From Pelagophyceae sp. CCMP2097 (Eukaryota; Sar; Pelagophyceae): 17,768 nt of DNA. This document shows, piece by piece, positions 8,430 through 16,982 of this stretch. The stretch lies in assembly GCA_026770575.1 (NCBI GenBank), contig MU657267.1, forward strand, positions 150,870 to 168,637. Reading direction: 5' to 3'. Numbering within the stretch: position 1 is the stretch's first letter; each line of letters starts with the position of its first letter. Made by a program: the position numbers and the translations under genes. The notes under the pieces were generated by a model. The model saw only the letters and a list, made by a program, of their open reading frames with translations, did not search any database and was not told the DNA's origin.

Positions 8430-9533
8430 CTGGGAGGCCAAGCCACTTTGCCATTTGCCATTTGCCAGCGTCCAAAATCGAACCCCGAAATTTTAACGCG
8501 GCAAAGAAATAAAACCCGCTGAGTCCGCTGAAAGTACCCCTCGTGGCGTTGACACCCGCGAGCCGCCGCCGATGCGGAGCTGCATGCTGTCGCGAGAGAC
8601 GCGAGCGCGGCCCTCAGCGCGACCTGCTAAGGTCGAGCGCGTAATGAAAGGCCCGAAAAGCGACAGAAATCTTGAAGTTGAAGCGCCGCTAATTACCATG
8701 GCGCACCGGAGGTACTGCAGACCCCCGGAGGACGCCTCCCAGTCGAAATTAGATCAGCCTACAAAGACGTTACGATTTTTTTTAGCCGTTGAAGACGCCT
8801 CTGGTGTTTTTATTGAGTATTTATTACTTTTTCAATCAAGTCCAAGTTGTCGACCAAAAGGACGATACTTATGAGCGAACATTTATCGAGCGGAAGGTGT
8901 TCCTCGTAAGCACCTGCGAGATCCTGGAAGGACGACCTGGGGGGGGACGCCCCCCCAGGTCAACGCCAAGGGATCTCGCAGGTGCTTACGGGGAACACCT
9001 TCCGCTCGATGTGCCATTCGCCCAAATATTTTCAAAGTGAACTTGAGTCGACGGCTGATCGAATTTCGACTGCTTCGTATGTTGGTGCAGGGCTCCGTTT
9101 AGAGGGCACTTTGAAACGCGATTACATGTAGGCTGGCTTAGGTTAAGTCATATTTCGATGTTGATGGCGCAGCGGCGAAAGAAGGACCGGCACACCCGGT
9201 CCAATCCCCGCGCCACCCTCGCAATCGCGTGCAGCAGCATGCTGCATAGGCGCGCGTCTTGTTTTCAAGGTTCCGCGCGGATGGAACTGCGCAATAGACA
9301 GACGGACGGAAAGACAAAATTGTGCAGGGTGATCTTCAATAATGACCCCTTCGGGCCTAGATTTCATCAAATCCAAATACCCCTCTGGGGGTCTGAACAA
9401 AATGTTGAATTGTTAAACTCAAATTTTCAGAAACCCCGGAAAATATGATGAACTTTGCCGGTCTGAAATTTTGAACCACGTCTGGCAGTACCCTTTGGTG
9501 GGTCAAATCCGACAAAGTGGATTGGCCTCCCAG
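8430..9533. mobile_element. TIR element with TA duplication, 1104 bp (family 1, copy A)
   Basis: Ends: CTGGGAGGCCAAGCCACTTT on the left and, reading inward from 9533 on the minus strand, CTGGGAGGCCAATCCACTTT. The 22-bp TIR has two mismatches. Both ends are bordered by TA (8428-8429 and 9534-9535), as in Tc1/mariner and Stowaway-type elements. The subterminal regions match copy B (16595-16980) in opposite orientation: A's left end matches B's right end and vice versa. No transposase is recognisable. The interior contains a 126-bp hairpin (8885-9010) that may be a nested insertion. Confidence 0.85.
8885..9010. repeat. 126-bp near-perfect hairpin
   Basis: Left arm begins ATCGAGCGGAAGGTGTTCC; right arm is its reverse complement ending at 9010. 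About 39 outer pairs carry a single mismatch (a G-U wobble in RNA). After a short internal loop come about 12 more pairs (GACCTGGGGGGG) closed by a tiny loop around ACG near 8949. It may be a fold-back element or a small-RNA precursor if transcribed. Confidence 0.9.
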
Positions 9534-9689
9534 TAGAGCCCTCGAATGAAAGCCCACACGCGCACGGCGGAGGCGATCACCTCGCCGCATCGCCTCGCAG
9601 GACCAAAAGCGGCAATGTCGCGATTCCAAAAGCAGCAGCGCTCGGGAAGCCGGGGACGCTCGAGCAATGGCCGTTGTCTCGGAATGTCG

Positions 9690-10112
9690 AAAAGGGCGGT
9701 CCTTGGACAGTTCCTTTAAGGGTCCCTGAGACGGGCCCTCTGTGACCGTCGCTTCGACGGCAGTTTCTATACGGCCCCTTGGACGGTCCTTTCGACAGTC
9801 TCTTCGACTGCGGCCTCTCTGCGACGTCCCCTGGGCGGCCCTCGGACGGTCGCTTGGACGGTCCCTCGGACGGTCGGGCGGGTCCTTAAAAGAGGCCTTG
9901 CAAGCGACCGTGCAAAGACTTTGTAAGTGGCCGTCAAAGAGGCGCTGCACGGGCCCGCCCGGAGAGCTTTTCAAGGGGCTGTCCAAGAGACCTCGCAAGC
10001 GACCGCGCAGAGGCCGGGCGAGTGGCCTCCAAAAAGGCCTCTGCAGGGGCCTGCTCAGAGAGCTCTTTAAGAGCCCTTGAAAGAGGCCCTGCAAGCGACC
10101 GCCAAAGAGGCC
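9690..10112. repeat. Dispersed repeat D1 with ~96-bp higher-order units
   Basis: Ends with three starts of a higher-order unit CCTYGCAAGCGACCG at about 9896, 9991 and 10088 (spacing 95 and 97). The first half is CGGTCC-type short repeats. The whole block resembles 14800-15330: for example 37 bases from 9991 match those from 15059 with one difference. MITE C begins directly after it. Confidence 0.85.
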
Positions 10113-10121
10113 TATACTCTA

Positions 10122-10478
10122 AAGGTCAATTTAAGAACCGGCTAAGCGAACAAAAAATCAGAGGCCCGGCGACGCCGTTGTTTGCGGTTTTGACGCTGCC
10201 AGGGGACGCGCCTGGGTCCCCTCCACCCACCCCCAAATCACGGCGTCCGCGGAGGACCTCTGCGAGAAATTTAGCATAGGTAGAGTCCGGACCGACCATC
10301 GGTTCTTTAAAAAACACTTGGTCAGATTAAAAACCGGGCCACTGGAGCCGGATAATATCCCAGCAAGGGATTTAATGGATTTTAATTGGGTCTTATAAAT
10401 GCCTTACTGAGATATTGAACGTCGTTTGTCGATTTTTTCGTCGGTTCTTAAATTGACCAGGTTTCTTAAATTGACCTT
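10122..10478. mobile_element. MITE-like element, 16-bp TIR and 7-bp TSD
   Basis: Left end AAGGTCAATTTAAGAA (10122-10137) and its reverse complement (10463-10478) are perfect. The flanks are a 7-bp direct duplication TACTCTA (10115-10121 and 10479-10485). The right end carries a second nested copy of the TIR (CGGTTCTTAAATTGACC from 10442). The element is 357 bp with no coding capacity seen. It is inserted at the edge of repeat D1. Confidence 0.82.
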
Positions 10479-10485
10479 TACTCTA

Positions 10486-10757
10486 GGGCGGTCAGTCCCT
10501 AGGAATCCTATCCATACAATTGTACTAGGTTGCTTGCTTAAGATCCACCCTGGGTGGGGCTGGCCCAAAGGGGAATAACCGTCAAACCCGAGTCGAAGGT
10601 AGGCTTCCAGGCCCGGAGGCCTGGAGCCAAGGCCTCGGAGAGCGCGTCAGCACATATAGCGCGGCGTCTCCTCGCGGTGGTATGGACGCCCAGTCACTTT
10701 GGCACTTCGGTCTGGTTCGTTGGCGTTGCCGGTTGGGGTGCGGGTTGGAATTCCTAT
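10486..10757. other. Intergenic spacer, no gene recognised
   Basis: It contains a perfect 8-bp-stem hairpin TCCAGGCC-CGGA-GGCCTGGA (10606-10625) and the near-palindrome CCACCCTGGGTGG (10545-10557). Neither has an obvious role. Open frames here are short and unlike known proteins. Confidence 0.4.
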
Positions 10758-11212
10758 CACTGTCGAATTTGCACAACAGAAATCGCCGAAGATAACTTTT
10801 TTTAGCGCGTGCGCTCTTGCCGCCCCCTCCAGTCGTATTAGTTGGCGCCTTGGAGACCAGCGCGCGAAGAAGAAACGTCTCAAACCGCGAAGTTTTAGTA
10901 GCCTACTTTGGAGGCAAGGAATTGCCGGCCAATTTGGACATAACATTCGGGCACAGTGCCCCTAACGTCTGTCTCAATTGGCCGGGAACTCATTGGCGCC
11001 TTCATCGACTTTTGATTTGGGCCCTAAGGTTTAGACTTGATTAACTACTAAATTAAGAAGCTTTCGCAGAGAATCGCCAAAATAAGGCAGTTGACGAAAA
11101 AGCCAAACAAGCGCGCCCAGGGCGTCTCGCGGGAGTGGCCGGCGCAGCGCCAGCCGCCTTCGCGAGCCAAAAATAGTTAATAGATTTCCGGTGATAATTT
11201 AATTCGACAGTG
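10758..11212. mobile_element. Probable MITE-like element, 12-bp TIR and TAT duplication
   Basis: CACTGTCGAATT (10758-10769) and its reverse complement AATTCGACAGTG (11201-11212) are both bordered by TAT (10755-10757 and 11213-11215). A further partial match (GAAATC) follows about 20 bases inside each end. A 3-bp duplication would suit PIF/Harbinger. The TIR is short, so chance is harder to exclude. It ends about 120 bp before the transporter start codon. Confidence 0.55.
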
Positions 11213-11332
11213 TATGCATATTATGGGCCTTCCAGCATTGCCTTCCAGAATGTTGTGGCAAGTTTGGCGATTGCACCAAAAGTTCGACCGCGGCGGTCGC
11301 AGCGCTCGCCGTCGCACCGGCGGGCCAGCGCC

Positions 11333-14300
11333 ATGGTCCACGCCGAGCTGGTCTGGATCAAGGCCGTGCACTTCATCTCGTGAGGACCGTGATTATATTC
11401 GTGGGTTGATTCGTAGGTTGAAACTCCTTGGTCTCACACCACTCCACCGTACCCCCACTCCACCGTCCCATCGTCTTACCACTAGGTGCGCGACCTCGTC
11501 GGCCTGGGGCCGGTACCAGGTCGTCTATCTGAACTCCATGGATCAGTCACCCACCCAAATCGGGTAAGTCGCCAACGAGGAAGTTTTGCGAGCGCGCAGA
11601 GCCGACAGGCCTCCCTCGGTCTCCGCTGGCCGAGCGCGGTTTAGGTGCCTGCGCGCGGCGGGTTTGTTCGCGAAGCTGCTGGCGACGCCGTGGTGGGGTG
11701 CTTACGCCGATGAGCCTGCGGCCGCGTCCGTTGCCACACGTACATAGTCCAACGTGGCCACCGCCGACGCCTCTGCCGTCCGCTTTTGCCACCGCCGACG
11801 CCTCTGCGGTCCTCTACCACGGTCCGGAGACAGCCCTCTGCGGCCCTCGGCACCGCTGCGGTCCACCACGGTCCGGAGGGTCCGGAGACGCCATCTCTGT
11901 GGTCTCAGGGACGGTCTCAGGGACGGTCTCCCGGGCGGCCCCGCGCCCGGAGACGGCCCAACAAGGCGGCCCCGAGGAAATGAGACGCCGATTTAGCCCC
12001 GAAGAGACATTGTCACCTTGTCAAAAGGGGACCTCGTCAAAGTGCTCCCTCTGGGAAATTTGCCAAAGGGACCTCGTCAGAAAGGCCTCGTCGCGGCGAC
12101 GTCGTCTGATAAGGCCCTTTTCAAACGACGTCGAAAGGACTTTGCCACAGGGCCCTCGTCGCAGGGAACATGTCACGGGACCTCGTCGCAGGGACCTTCA
12201 CGGGACCGTGCTACAGGAAACCTGTTACGGGGACCTCGGCGCAGCGATCTTGTCACGGGCGCTTCGCCGCAGCGACCTTGTCACACCACGGGACTCCATC
12301 ACAGGGACCTCGTCAACAGGACCTTGTGACGGGGCCCTCGTTCCGGGAAACGTGTCTCGGGGATCTTGTCAAAGGGACAATGTCACAGGGACCTCGTCGA
12401 GGCGACGTTGCCACAGGGACCTCGTCAAAGGGCCCTTTGCCACAGGGACCCCGTTACGTGCCATCTACTCTTGACAAGAGGGACCGAGTCAGAGGGACCT
12501 CGTCTGATAGGGACCTCTTCAAAGGGCCTTCCTAAGGACCGTGTCACGGGGCCCTTGTCACGGCAACCTCCTCAAAGGGACCTCGTCACAGGGGCCTCGT
12601 CACAGGGACGTTGTGACGGGACCGCGGGGGTGCCACGGGGGCGGTCCGAGAACGGCCCCTCGACGGTCCGAATCGACGAATCGACGGCCCGATCGGCCCG
12701 CCGACGGTTCCGTGCGAGTGCAGACGGTCCTCCGGGCGACGTGAATTGCCCCTTTGGCGACCCCTTTTCGCCCTCTACGGTCCGACGGCTCGAGGCGGTC
12801 CGGTGCGGCCCCGAGGCGGTTCTTGGCGGCCTTGCACATTTCCCGACGACAGTCCCCGAGGGCCTGTCTGTGGGTCCTCGATTGTCCTCTGGACGGGCCA
12901 TGGACGGCCGGAACCGGGTCCAGAGACGGCCGTCCGGCAGGGGCGGCTCTCTTCGACGGCCCCAAAGACGGCGGCCCCGAGGCTCGGTCTCAAAGCCCCT
13001 CTCGACGGTCTCTCTGCAAGGTTCCTCTGGACGGTCTCTCTTAACGGCCCCTCTGGATGGTCTCTCTGCAAGGTCTCTCTATACGGTCTCTCTGCAAGGT
13101 CCCTCTGGACGGCCCCTCTGGGCCCCTCTAGACACTCTCTCTGGAAGGTCCCTCTGGACGGACCGTAGACGGTCCTCGACGGTCCTGAACCGACGATCCC
13201 GCGCGGCGCTCTACCGTCCGAGAAGGCCTACGGTCCTTTGTACGGCCCTCTACGGCCCCTAGACGGCCCTCTTCGGTCCTAGACGGCCCTCTTCGATCCT
13301 CCACGGTCCTGTGCAGTTCTGTACGGTCCTGTGCAGTCCTGTACCGGACCGAGATGGCCCTTGGCGGTCCTGCACCGGTCCTAGACGGTCCTAGTCGTGC
13401 ATATGCGGTCCTACGCGGTCCTAGACGTTCATATGCGGTCCTATATGGCCCTCGTCGGTCCAAAAATATGGCCCTCGTCGGTCCGAGACGGCCTGTACCG
13501 ACGGTCCTGCGCAAAACTCGACGGCCCTCGTCGGTCCGAGAGGGCCCTCTGCGGCCGCCCTCTACAGTACCCTGTACGGCCCTGGACGGTCTTACGAGGC
13601 CCTCGACGGTCCCTCAACGGTCCTCTAATGCCCTCTGCGGTTCCGCACAGTCCCAGACCGTACGGACCACAAGACCGTAGAGAGCGGTAGAGGACCGTGC
13701 AAGACCGTCTGTCCCCGGGCCGTCTCGGTCCATCGAGGGCCGTACGGGACTGCAAGAAACTGCGTAGGACCGTAGACCGTTGACCGTCTCGGGCCGTCGA
13801 GGAAAGGGACTGCAGAGCGTCTTCGAGGACTCCAGAGCGTCTTCGAGGACCGTAGACCGTAGACCGGCAGCCATCTCGGTCCGCAGAGGACCGCAGAAGG
13901 CCGTCGCGGACCGCAGAGGGCCGTATAGGTCCGCAGAGGACCGTATAGGACTGTAAGGGACTGCAGAGGACCGTAGACAGTCTCGGACCGCAGAGGACTC
14001 TGTAGGACTGTAGAAACCCGCAGAGGACCGTCCAGGCCGTGCCGTGCGGTCCGGGAGCAGTAGTCGGGTCGGGTTTTCAATTTGTGCCGCACCCTCGGGT
14101 CGCGGGTTTGTTGAACGACCAAACCAGCCTTCTCGGGCCGGGTTCAAGTTCGGGCCAAGGCAAAACCCGCGGGTCGACGGGTCGGCCAAAACGCGCAAAC
14201 CCGGCAAACCCGACCCGCGGGTTGAAGGGCGAACCCGAACCATACCCTGCTCCTATCTCCGGCTCCTCGAGACGGCCCTTTGAGACGGCCCCTGGAGACG

Positions 14301-16505
14301 ACACCTCGATATCGCCCATGGAGACGGCCACTCGAAACGGCGCCTTGAGACGGTGCTTCGAGAAGGGCCCTTTCGACGGCCACTCGAAACGGCACCTTGA
14401 GACGGCCCATCAAGACGGTGCCTCGAAACGGCCACTCGAAACGGCGCCTTGAGACGGCCCCTCGAGATGGCCCCTGGAGACGGCCATTCGAAACGGCGCC
14501 TTAAGATGGCCCCTCGAGACTGTGCGTCGAGACGACCCCTCGAAACGGCCCCTTTCGGCGACTATTCGAAACGGTGCCTTGAGACGGCCTCTCGAGACGG
14601 CCCCTCGAAATGGCGCCTCGGGAAAGCTCCTCTCTCCGGCCCCTCGAGACGGCCCCTGGAGACGGCCGTTCGAAAAGGCCCCTCGAGACGGCTTCTCGAG
14701 ACGGCCTCTTGAGACGGCCCTCGAAACGGCCTCTCGAGACGGCCCTTACGATGGCCATTCGAAACGGCGCCTTGAAGATCTCTCGGATGGTCGCTTGGGC
14801 GGTCCCTTGGACAGTTCCTTTGGACAGCTCCTTTGACGGTCCCTCGACGGGCCCTCTGTGACAGTCGTTTTGATTGGCAGCCCCTCGACGGTCCCTTGGA
14901 TGGTCACTTGGCTGCCGGCCCCTCGACTGCGGCCCCTCTGCGACGTCCCCTGGACGGTCCCTCGGACGGTCCCTCGGACGGGCCCTCGGAGTCGCTGCGG
15001 CGGACCGGTCTCTTGCAAGTAACCCTGCGTGGGGGCTTGAGAGGGGCCTTGAAAAAGGCCTCGCAAGCGACCGCGCAGAGGCCGGGCAAGTGGCCACGAG
15101 AAAGGCCTTGCAGTGGCCTGTCCGGAGGGCTCTTCAAGGGCCCTTCAAAGAGCCCTCGCAAGCGACCGCGCAGAAGCCGGGCAAGTGGCCACAAAAGAGG
15201 CCTTGCAGGGGCCCGTCCGGAGGGCTCTTCCCTTGAAGGAGGCCGCCCAAAAGGCCTTGCAGGCGACCGTGCAGAGGCCGGGAAAGTGGCCCCTAAAGAG
15301 GCCTTGCAGGGGCCGTACTGTCGAAGACCCGGTGGCGGTGGTGTTTTCGAGTCTTCAATTTGTGCCGAACCCTGGGGTCGCGGGTTTGTCAAACGACCAA
15401 ACACGTCTTCGAAGGGTTTGGGTTTGTGCCACGGCCAGACCCACTCAAAGAGGAGTCGGCCAAAACGCACAAAGCCGGCAAATCCGACCCGCGACCCGCG
15501 GGTTATGGGTCAACCGGAACCCTTTCGCTGGTCCTGGTGCGGTCCCCGGTGGGACGCGGTTTTCGGCACGCTTCAAGGCGCTCGCCCTTTCGACGGTGCT
15601 TCTAGGCAGCGCGACTCTACAGCGCCGTTGGTGGCCTCGGCGGTGCTGTGCTGCATCTTGCTTGAAGCTTATCGAAGACCGGCGATTTTGACATCGTTTT
15701 GGCTCCTTATATTTTTAAAATGCGTCCGGTCTGCTTCAAACGGCGTCGGCACTCTGGTAGACGCGTTGACGCTCCGCGTCCTGGAACGGCACGACGGCGC
15801 CGGATACGGCGCGCAAAGGCTTTGGACTGGACTGGCGTGGGGTGAGTCGAAGGTTGGGGAACACGGAGAGTAAATAGATCTCGAGGAACACGGAGAGTAC
15901 AAGGGAGAGTAAATAGATCTCGAGGAACACGGAGAGTGCAAGGGAGAGTAAATAGGTCTCGGCTCCTTCGTCGTGGGCGTCGTCATCGACCGGCACGGCT
16001 ACGGGGCCATCTTCACCTGGTCCTACGCCTCTACTGCTCTCCTGTGAGGAGGCGCGCCGGACACAAATTTGTCGACTTGGAAAAACACGCCTCGCCTAGG
16101 TTGGTGCTGCTGGCCTGCCGCCCCGACGCGCCGGCGTCGCGCAAGAGCGTCGAGGACCCGAATGCGGAATCGGCGACGACGCCACGTGAGTTTCGAGGGT
16201 CAATGTCTTTCTGCAGAGGTGGTCGACGCCTCCCGGCCTTTGGCGTAGGCACGGCGGCGTCTGCGAACCTGCGCGCCTACGGTTCGGCGCTGCTTTGGGG
16301 CGGGTGCGCGCCCGGCTTGAGGACGTTTCTCGCGGTGATGGTTCTTTACGGCTGCGCCATGTCCTTGGTTCAACCCGCGCCCGGTCCAACGAAACGCAAA
16401 GCCGGTCCAACGGAACGCAAAGCCTTTGAAAACGCAGCGGGCGGAACACGGCGCGCGAGGCACCTTGGTGGATGCCGCTTCTCAGAGTGCGACTTGCTCA
16501 GCGGA
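11333..16505 (+). CDS. MFS_1-like (LacY-type) transporter, 5' part, eight exons, continues right
   Basis: Exons: 11333-11379, 11486-11563, 11645-11713, 15606-15841, 15956-16043, 16100-16185, 16219-~16378, ~16460-16505. The start context GCCAGCGCCATGG is favourable. The product begins MVHAELVWIKAVHFISCATS. Expected MFS pieces follow in order: SPTQIG (37-42) between helices 1 and 2, LLATPWWGAYAD (53-64) with the loop Asp, helices 3-4 (71-112), the DA motif (117-118), YGAQRLW (132-138), helix 5-6 region GLGSFVVGVVIDRHG and YASTALLLVLLA, a polar central loop (180-230), and LRTFLAVMVLYGCAMSLVQ as helix 7. The family moves sugars, nucleosides or small organic solutes; the substrate is not predictable. 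Exons 1-6 join in frame with good confidence. The exon 7 end and exon 8 (LGGCRF...DLLSG) are tentative, because a FLFL-type segment seems missing. Confidence 0.8.
11757..11990. repeat. 31-bp tandem duplication and following CGGTCC-type repeats
   Basis: GCCACCGCCGACGCCTCTGC begins at 11757 and 11788. It is followed by diverged units containing CACGGTCCGGAG and GGGACGGTCTCA. Confidence 0.75.
11995..12625. repeat. 14-bp minisatellite, third array (transporter intron 3)
   Basis: Units of GGGACCTCGTCACA on the plus strand. This is the same family as 2290-3722 but inverted in the genome, so it reads in the same sense relative to transcription in both genes. Several units contain CACAG|GG, an acceptor-like string. 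Confidence 0.9.
12640..14040. repeat. 10- and 13-bp CGGTCC minisatellite with a polarity switch near 13670
   Basis: From about 13000 to 13150 the unit is 13 bp (CTCTCTGCAAGGT / CCCTCTGGACGGT). From about 13200 to 13640 it is 10 bp (CTACGGTCCT and variants such as CTAGACGGTC). After about 13690 the units are reversed (AGGACCGTAG, GGACCGCAGA) and continue to 14040. The switch zone is around 13640-13690. Confidence 0.88.
14061..14252. repeat. Dispersed repeat E1 (~190 bp)
   Basis: It contains TTCAATTTGTGCC, GGGTCGCGGGTTTGT, CGACCAAAC and, further on, TCGGCCAAAACGC and CCCGACCCGCGGGTT. The same strings in the same order occur at 15335-15522 (E2). E1 and E2 are direct copies bracketing the 13-bp array and D2. 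Confidence 0.8.
14263..14790. repeat. 13-bp minisatellite (CTCGARACGGCCC), older array
   Basis: About forty units of 13 bp, e.g. CTCGAGACGGCCC, CTCGAAACGGCGC and CTTGAGACGGCCC, moderately diverged. It is the same unit as the fresh array at 17583-17768. Confidence 0.9.
14800..15330. repeat. Dispersed repeat D2 with ~96-bp higher-order units
   Basis: Second copy of D1. It shares TGGACAGTTCCTTT, TGCGACGTCCCCTGG and three higher-order starts CCTYGCARGCGACCG at about 15059, 15154 and 15254. D1 is intergenic; D2 is inside transporter intron 3, in the same orientation. Confidence 0.85.
15335..15522. repeat. Dispersed repeat E2 (~185 bp)
   Basis: Direct copy of E1 (14061-14252). It shares CTTCAATTTGTGCCG, GGGTCGCGGGTTTGT, AACGACCAAAC, GAGTCGGCCAAAACGC and CCGACCCGC. 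It ends about 80 bp before the acceptor of transporter exon 4. Confidence 0.8.
15842..15955 (+). other. Transporter intron 4 (114 nt) with a triplicated acceptor region
   Basis: Donor GGG|GTGAGT and acceptor AAATAG|GTCTCG. Three tandem units start at 15858, 15885 and 15924, each beginning GGAACACGGAGAGT and each ending AGTAAATAG then RTCTCG. The real acceptor and first exon bases are thus the last of three copies. In the first two copies the G after AG is replaced by A. Confidence 0.88.
16044..16099 (+). other. Transporter intron 5 (56 nt)
   Basis: Donor CCT|GTGAGG and acceptor CGCCTAG|G, phase 2. Without splicing, the frame hits TGA at the donor. Splicing continues helix 6 (ALLLVLLACRPD). 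Confidence 0.85.
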
Positions 16506-16594
16506 GTATCATAGAAGAAGATGACTTCTCAGAGGCGACATTCGAATTGAACCGCTTTTGTCAAATTGAACCACTTTTGAAATTCGGCCGGATA

Positions 16595-16980
16595 CTGGAC
16601 GACCCAGCCACTTTGCCGGCTTTGACCCACCAAGGCAAAGTTTTCGGGCTTTCGCGGTTCCAAATTTCCGACCGGCAAAGTCACGAAAGTTTTCGCGGTT
16701 TCTGAAAATTTGAGGTTAATAATTCAATATTTTATGAGCGACGTTTAAAAATTTTCGACGTCACTTTGGTCGTTTTTGTCGGTTTTTGTCGGCGTTTAAA
16801 CATTTTCGACGTCACTTTCGTCGGGTTTTGTTGGGCCATGACCGGCAAAGTACAACGCCGACGGTGGGTGCTTCCAGCGGGCGGCAAAGACGCGTTTTCT
16901 AACTTTGCCGCTTTTTGATTTTTGGGTTCGATTTTGGGCGCCGGCAAATGGTGAAATGGCAAAGTGGCTGGGTCGTCGAG
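16595..16980. mobile_element. TIR element with TA duplication, 386 bp (family 1, copy B)
   Basis: Ends CTGGACGACCCAGCCACTTT and, from 16980 inward on the minus strand, CTCGACGACCCAGCCACTTT. The 23-bp TIR has one mismatch, with TA on both sides (16593-16594 and 16981-16982). Its subterminal DNA matches copy A in opposite orientation, e.g. TTCTGAAAATTTGAGG near 16696 against 9400-9435. A tandem duplication (about 16739-16782 and 16788-16830, containing ATTTTCGACGTCACTTT) fills the centre. It lies in the presumed transporter intron 8. Confidence 0.85.
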
Positions 16981-16982
16981 TA

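Larger units (their letters stand above)
11714..15605 (+). other. Transporter intron 3 (3892 nt), GC-AG type, satellite-filled
   Basis: Donor GATGA|GCCTGC and acceptor CTTCTAG|G give AYADE-QRDSTAPLV in frame, phase 2. The GT sites nearby (TCC|GTTGCC, CACAC|GTACAT) have the wrong phase, so a GC donor is inferred. The intron holds, in order, a 31-bp duplication, a 14-bp array, a CGGTCC array, repeat E1, a 13-bp array, repeat D2 and repeat E2. Confidence 0.65.

Noticed and set aside
8493..8699. 68-residue minus-strand frame MVISGAST...
   Set aside because: It lies wholly within transposon copy A, has no recognisable domain, and is short enough to be chance.
788..10557. Shared near-palindrome CCACCCTGGGTGG at 788-800 and 10545-10557
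   Set aside because: Seventeen bases with one mismatch and no other shared context. Chance or a minor repeat is sufficient.
10817..11044. 75-residue plus-strand frame in the candidate element D
   Set aside because: It reads somewhat like protein but resembles nothing I know and has no supporting splice or start context.
14833..15873. 346-residue plus-strand open frame
   Set aside because: Only 15606-15841 is a supported transporter exon. The upstream part translates repeats D2 and E2.
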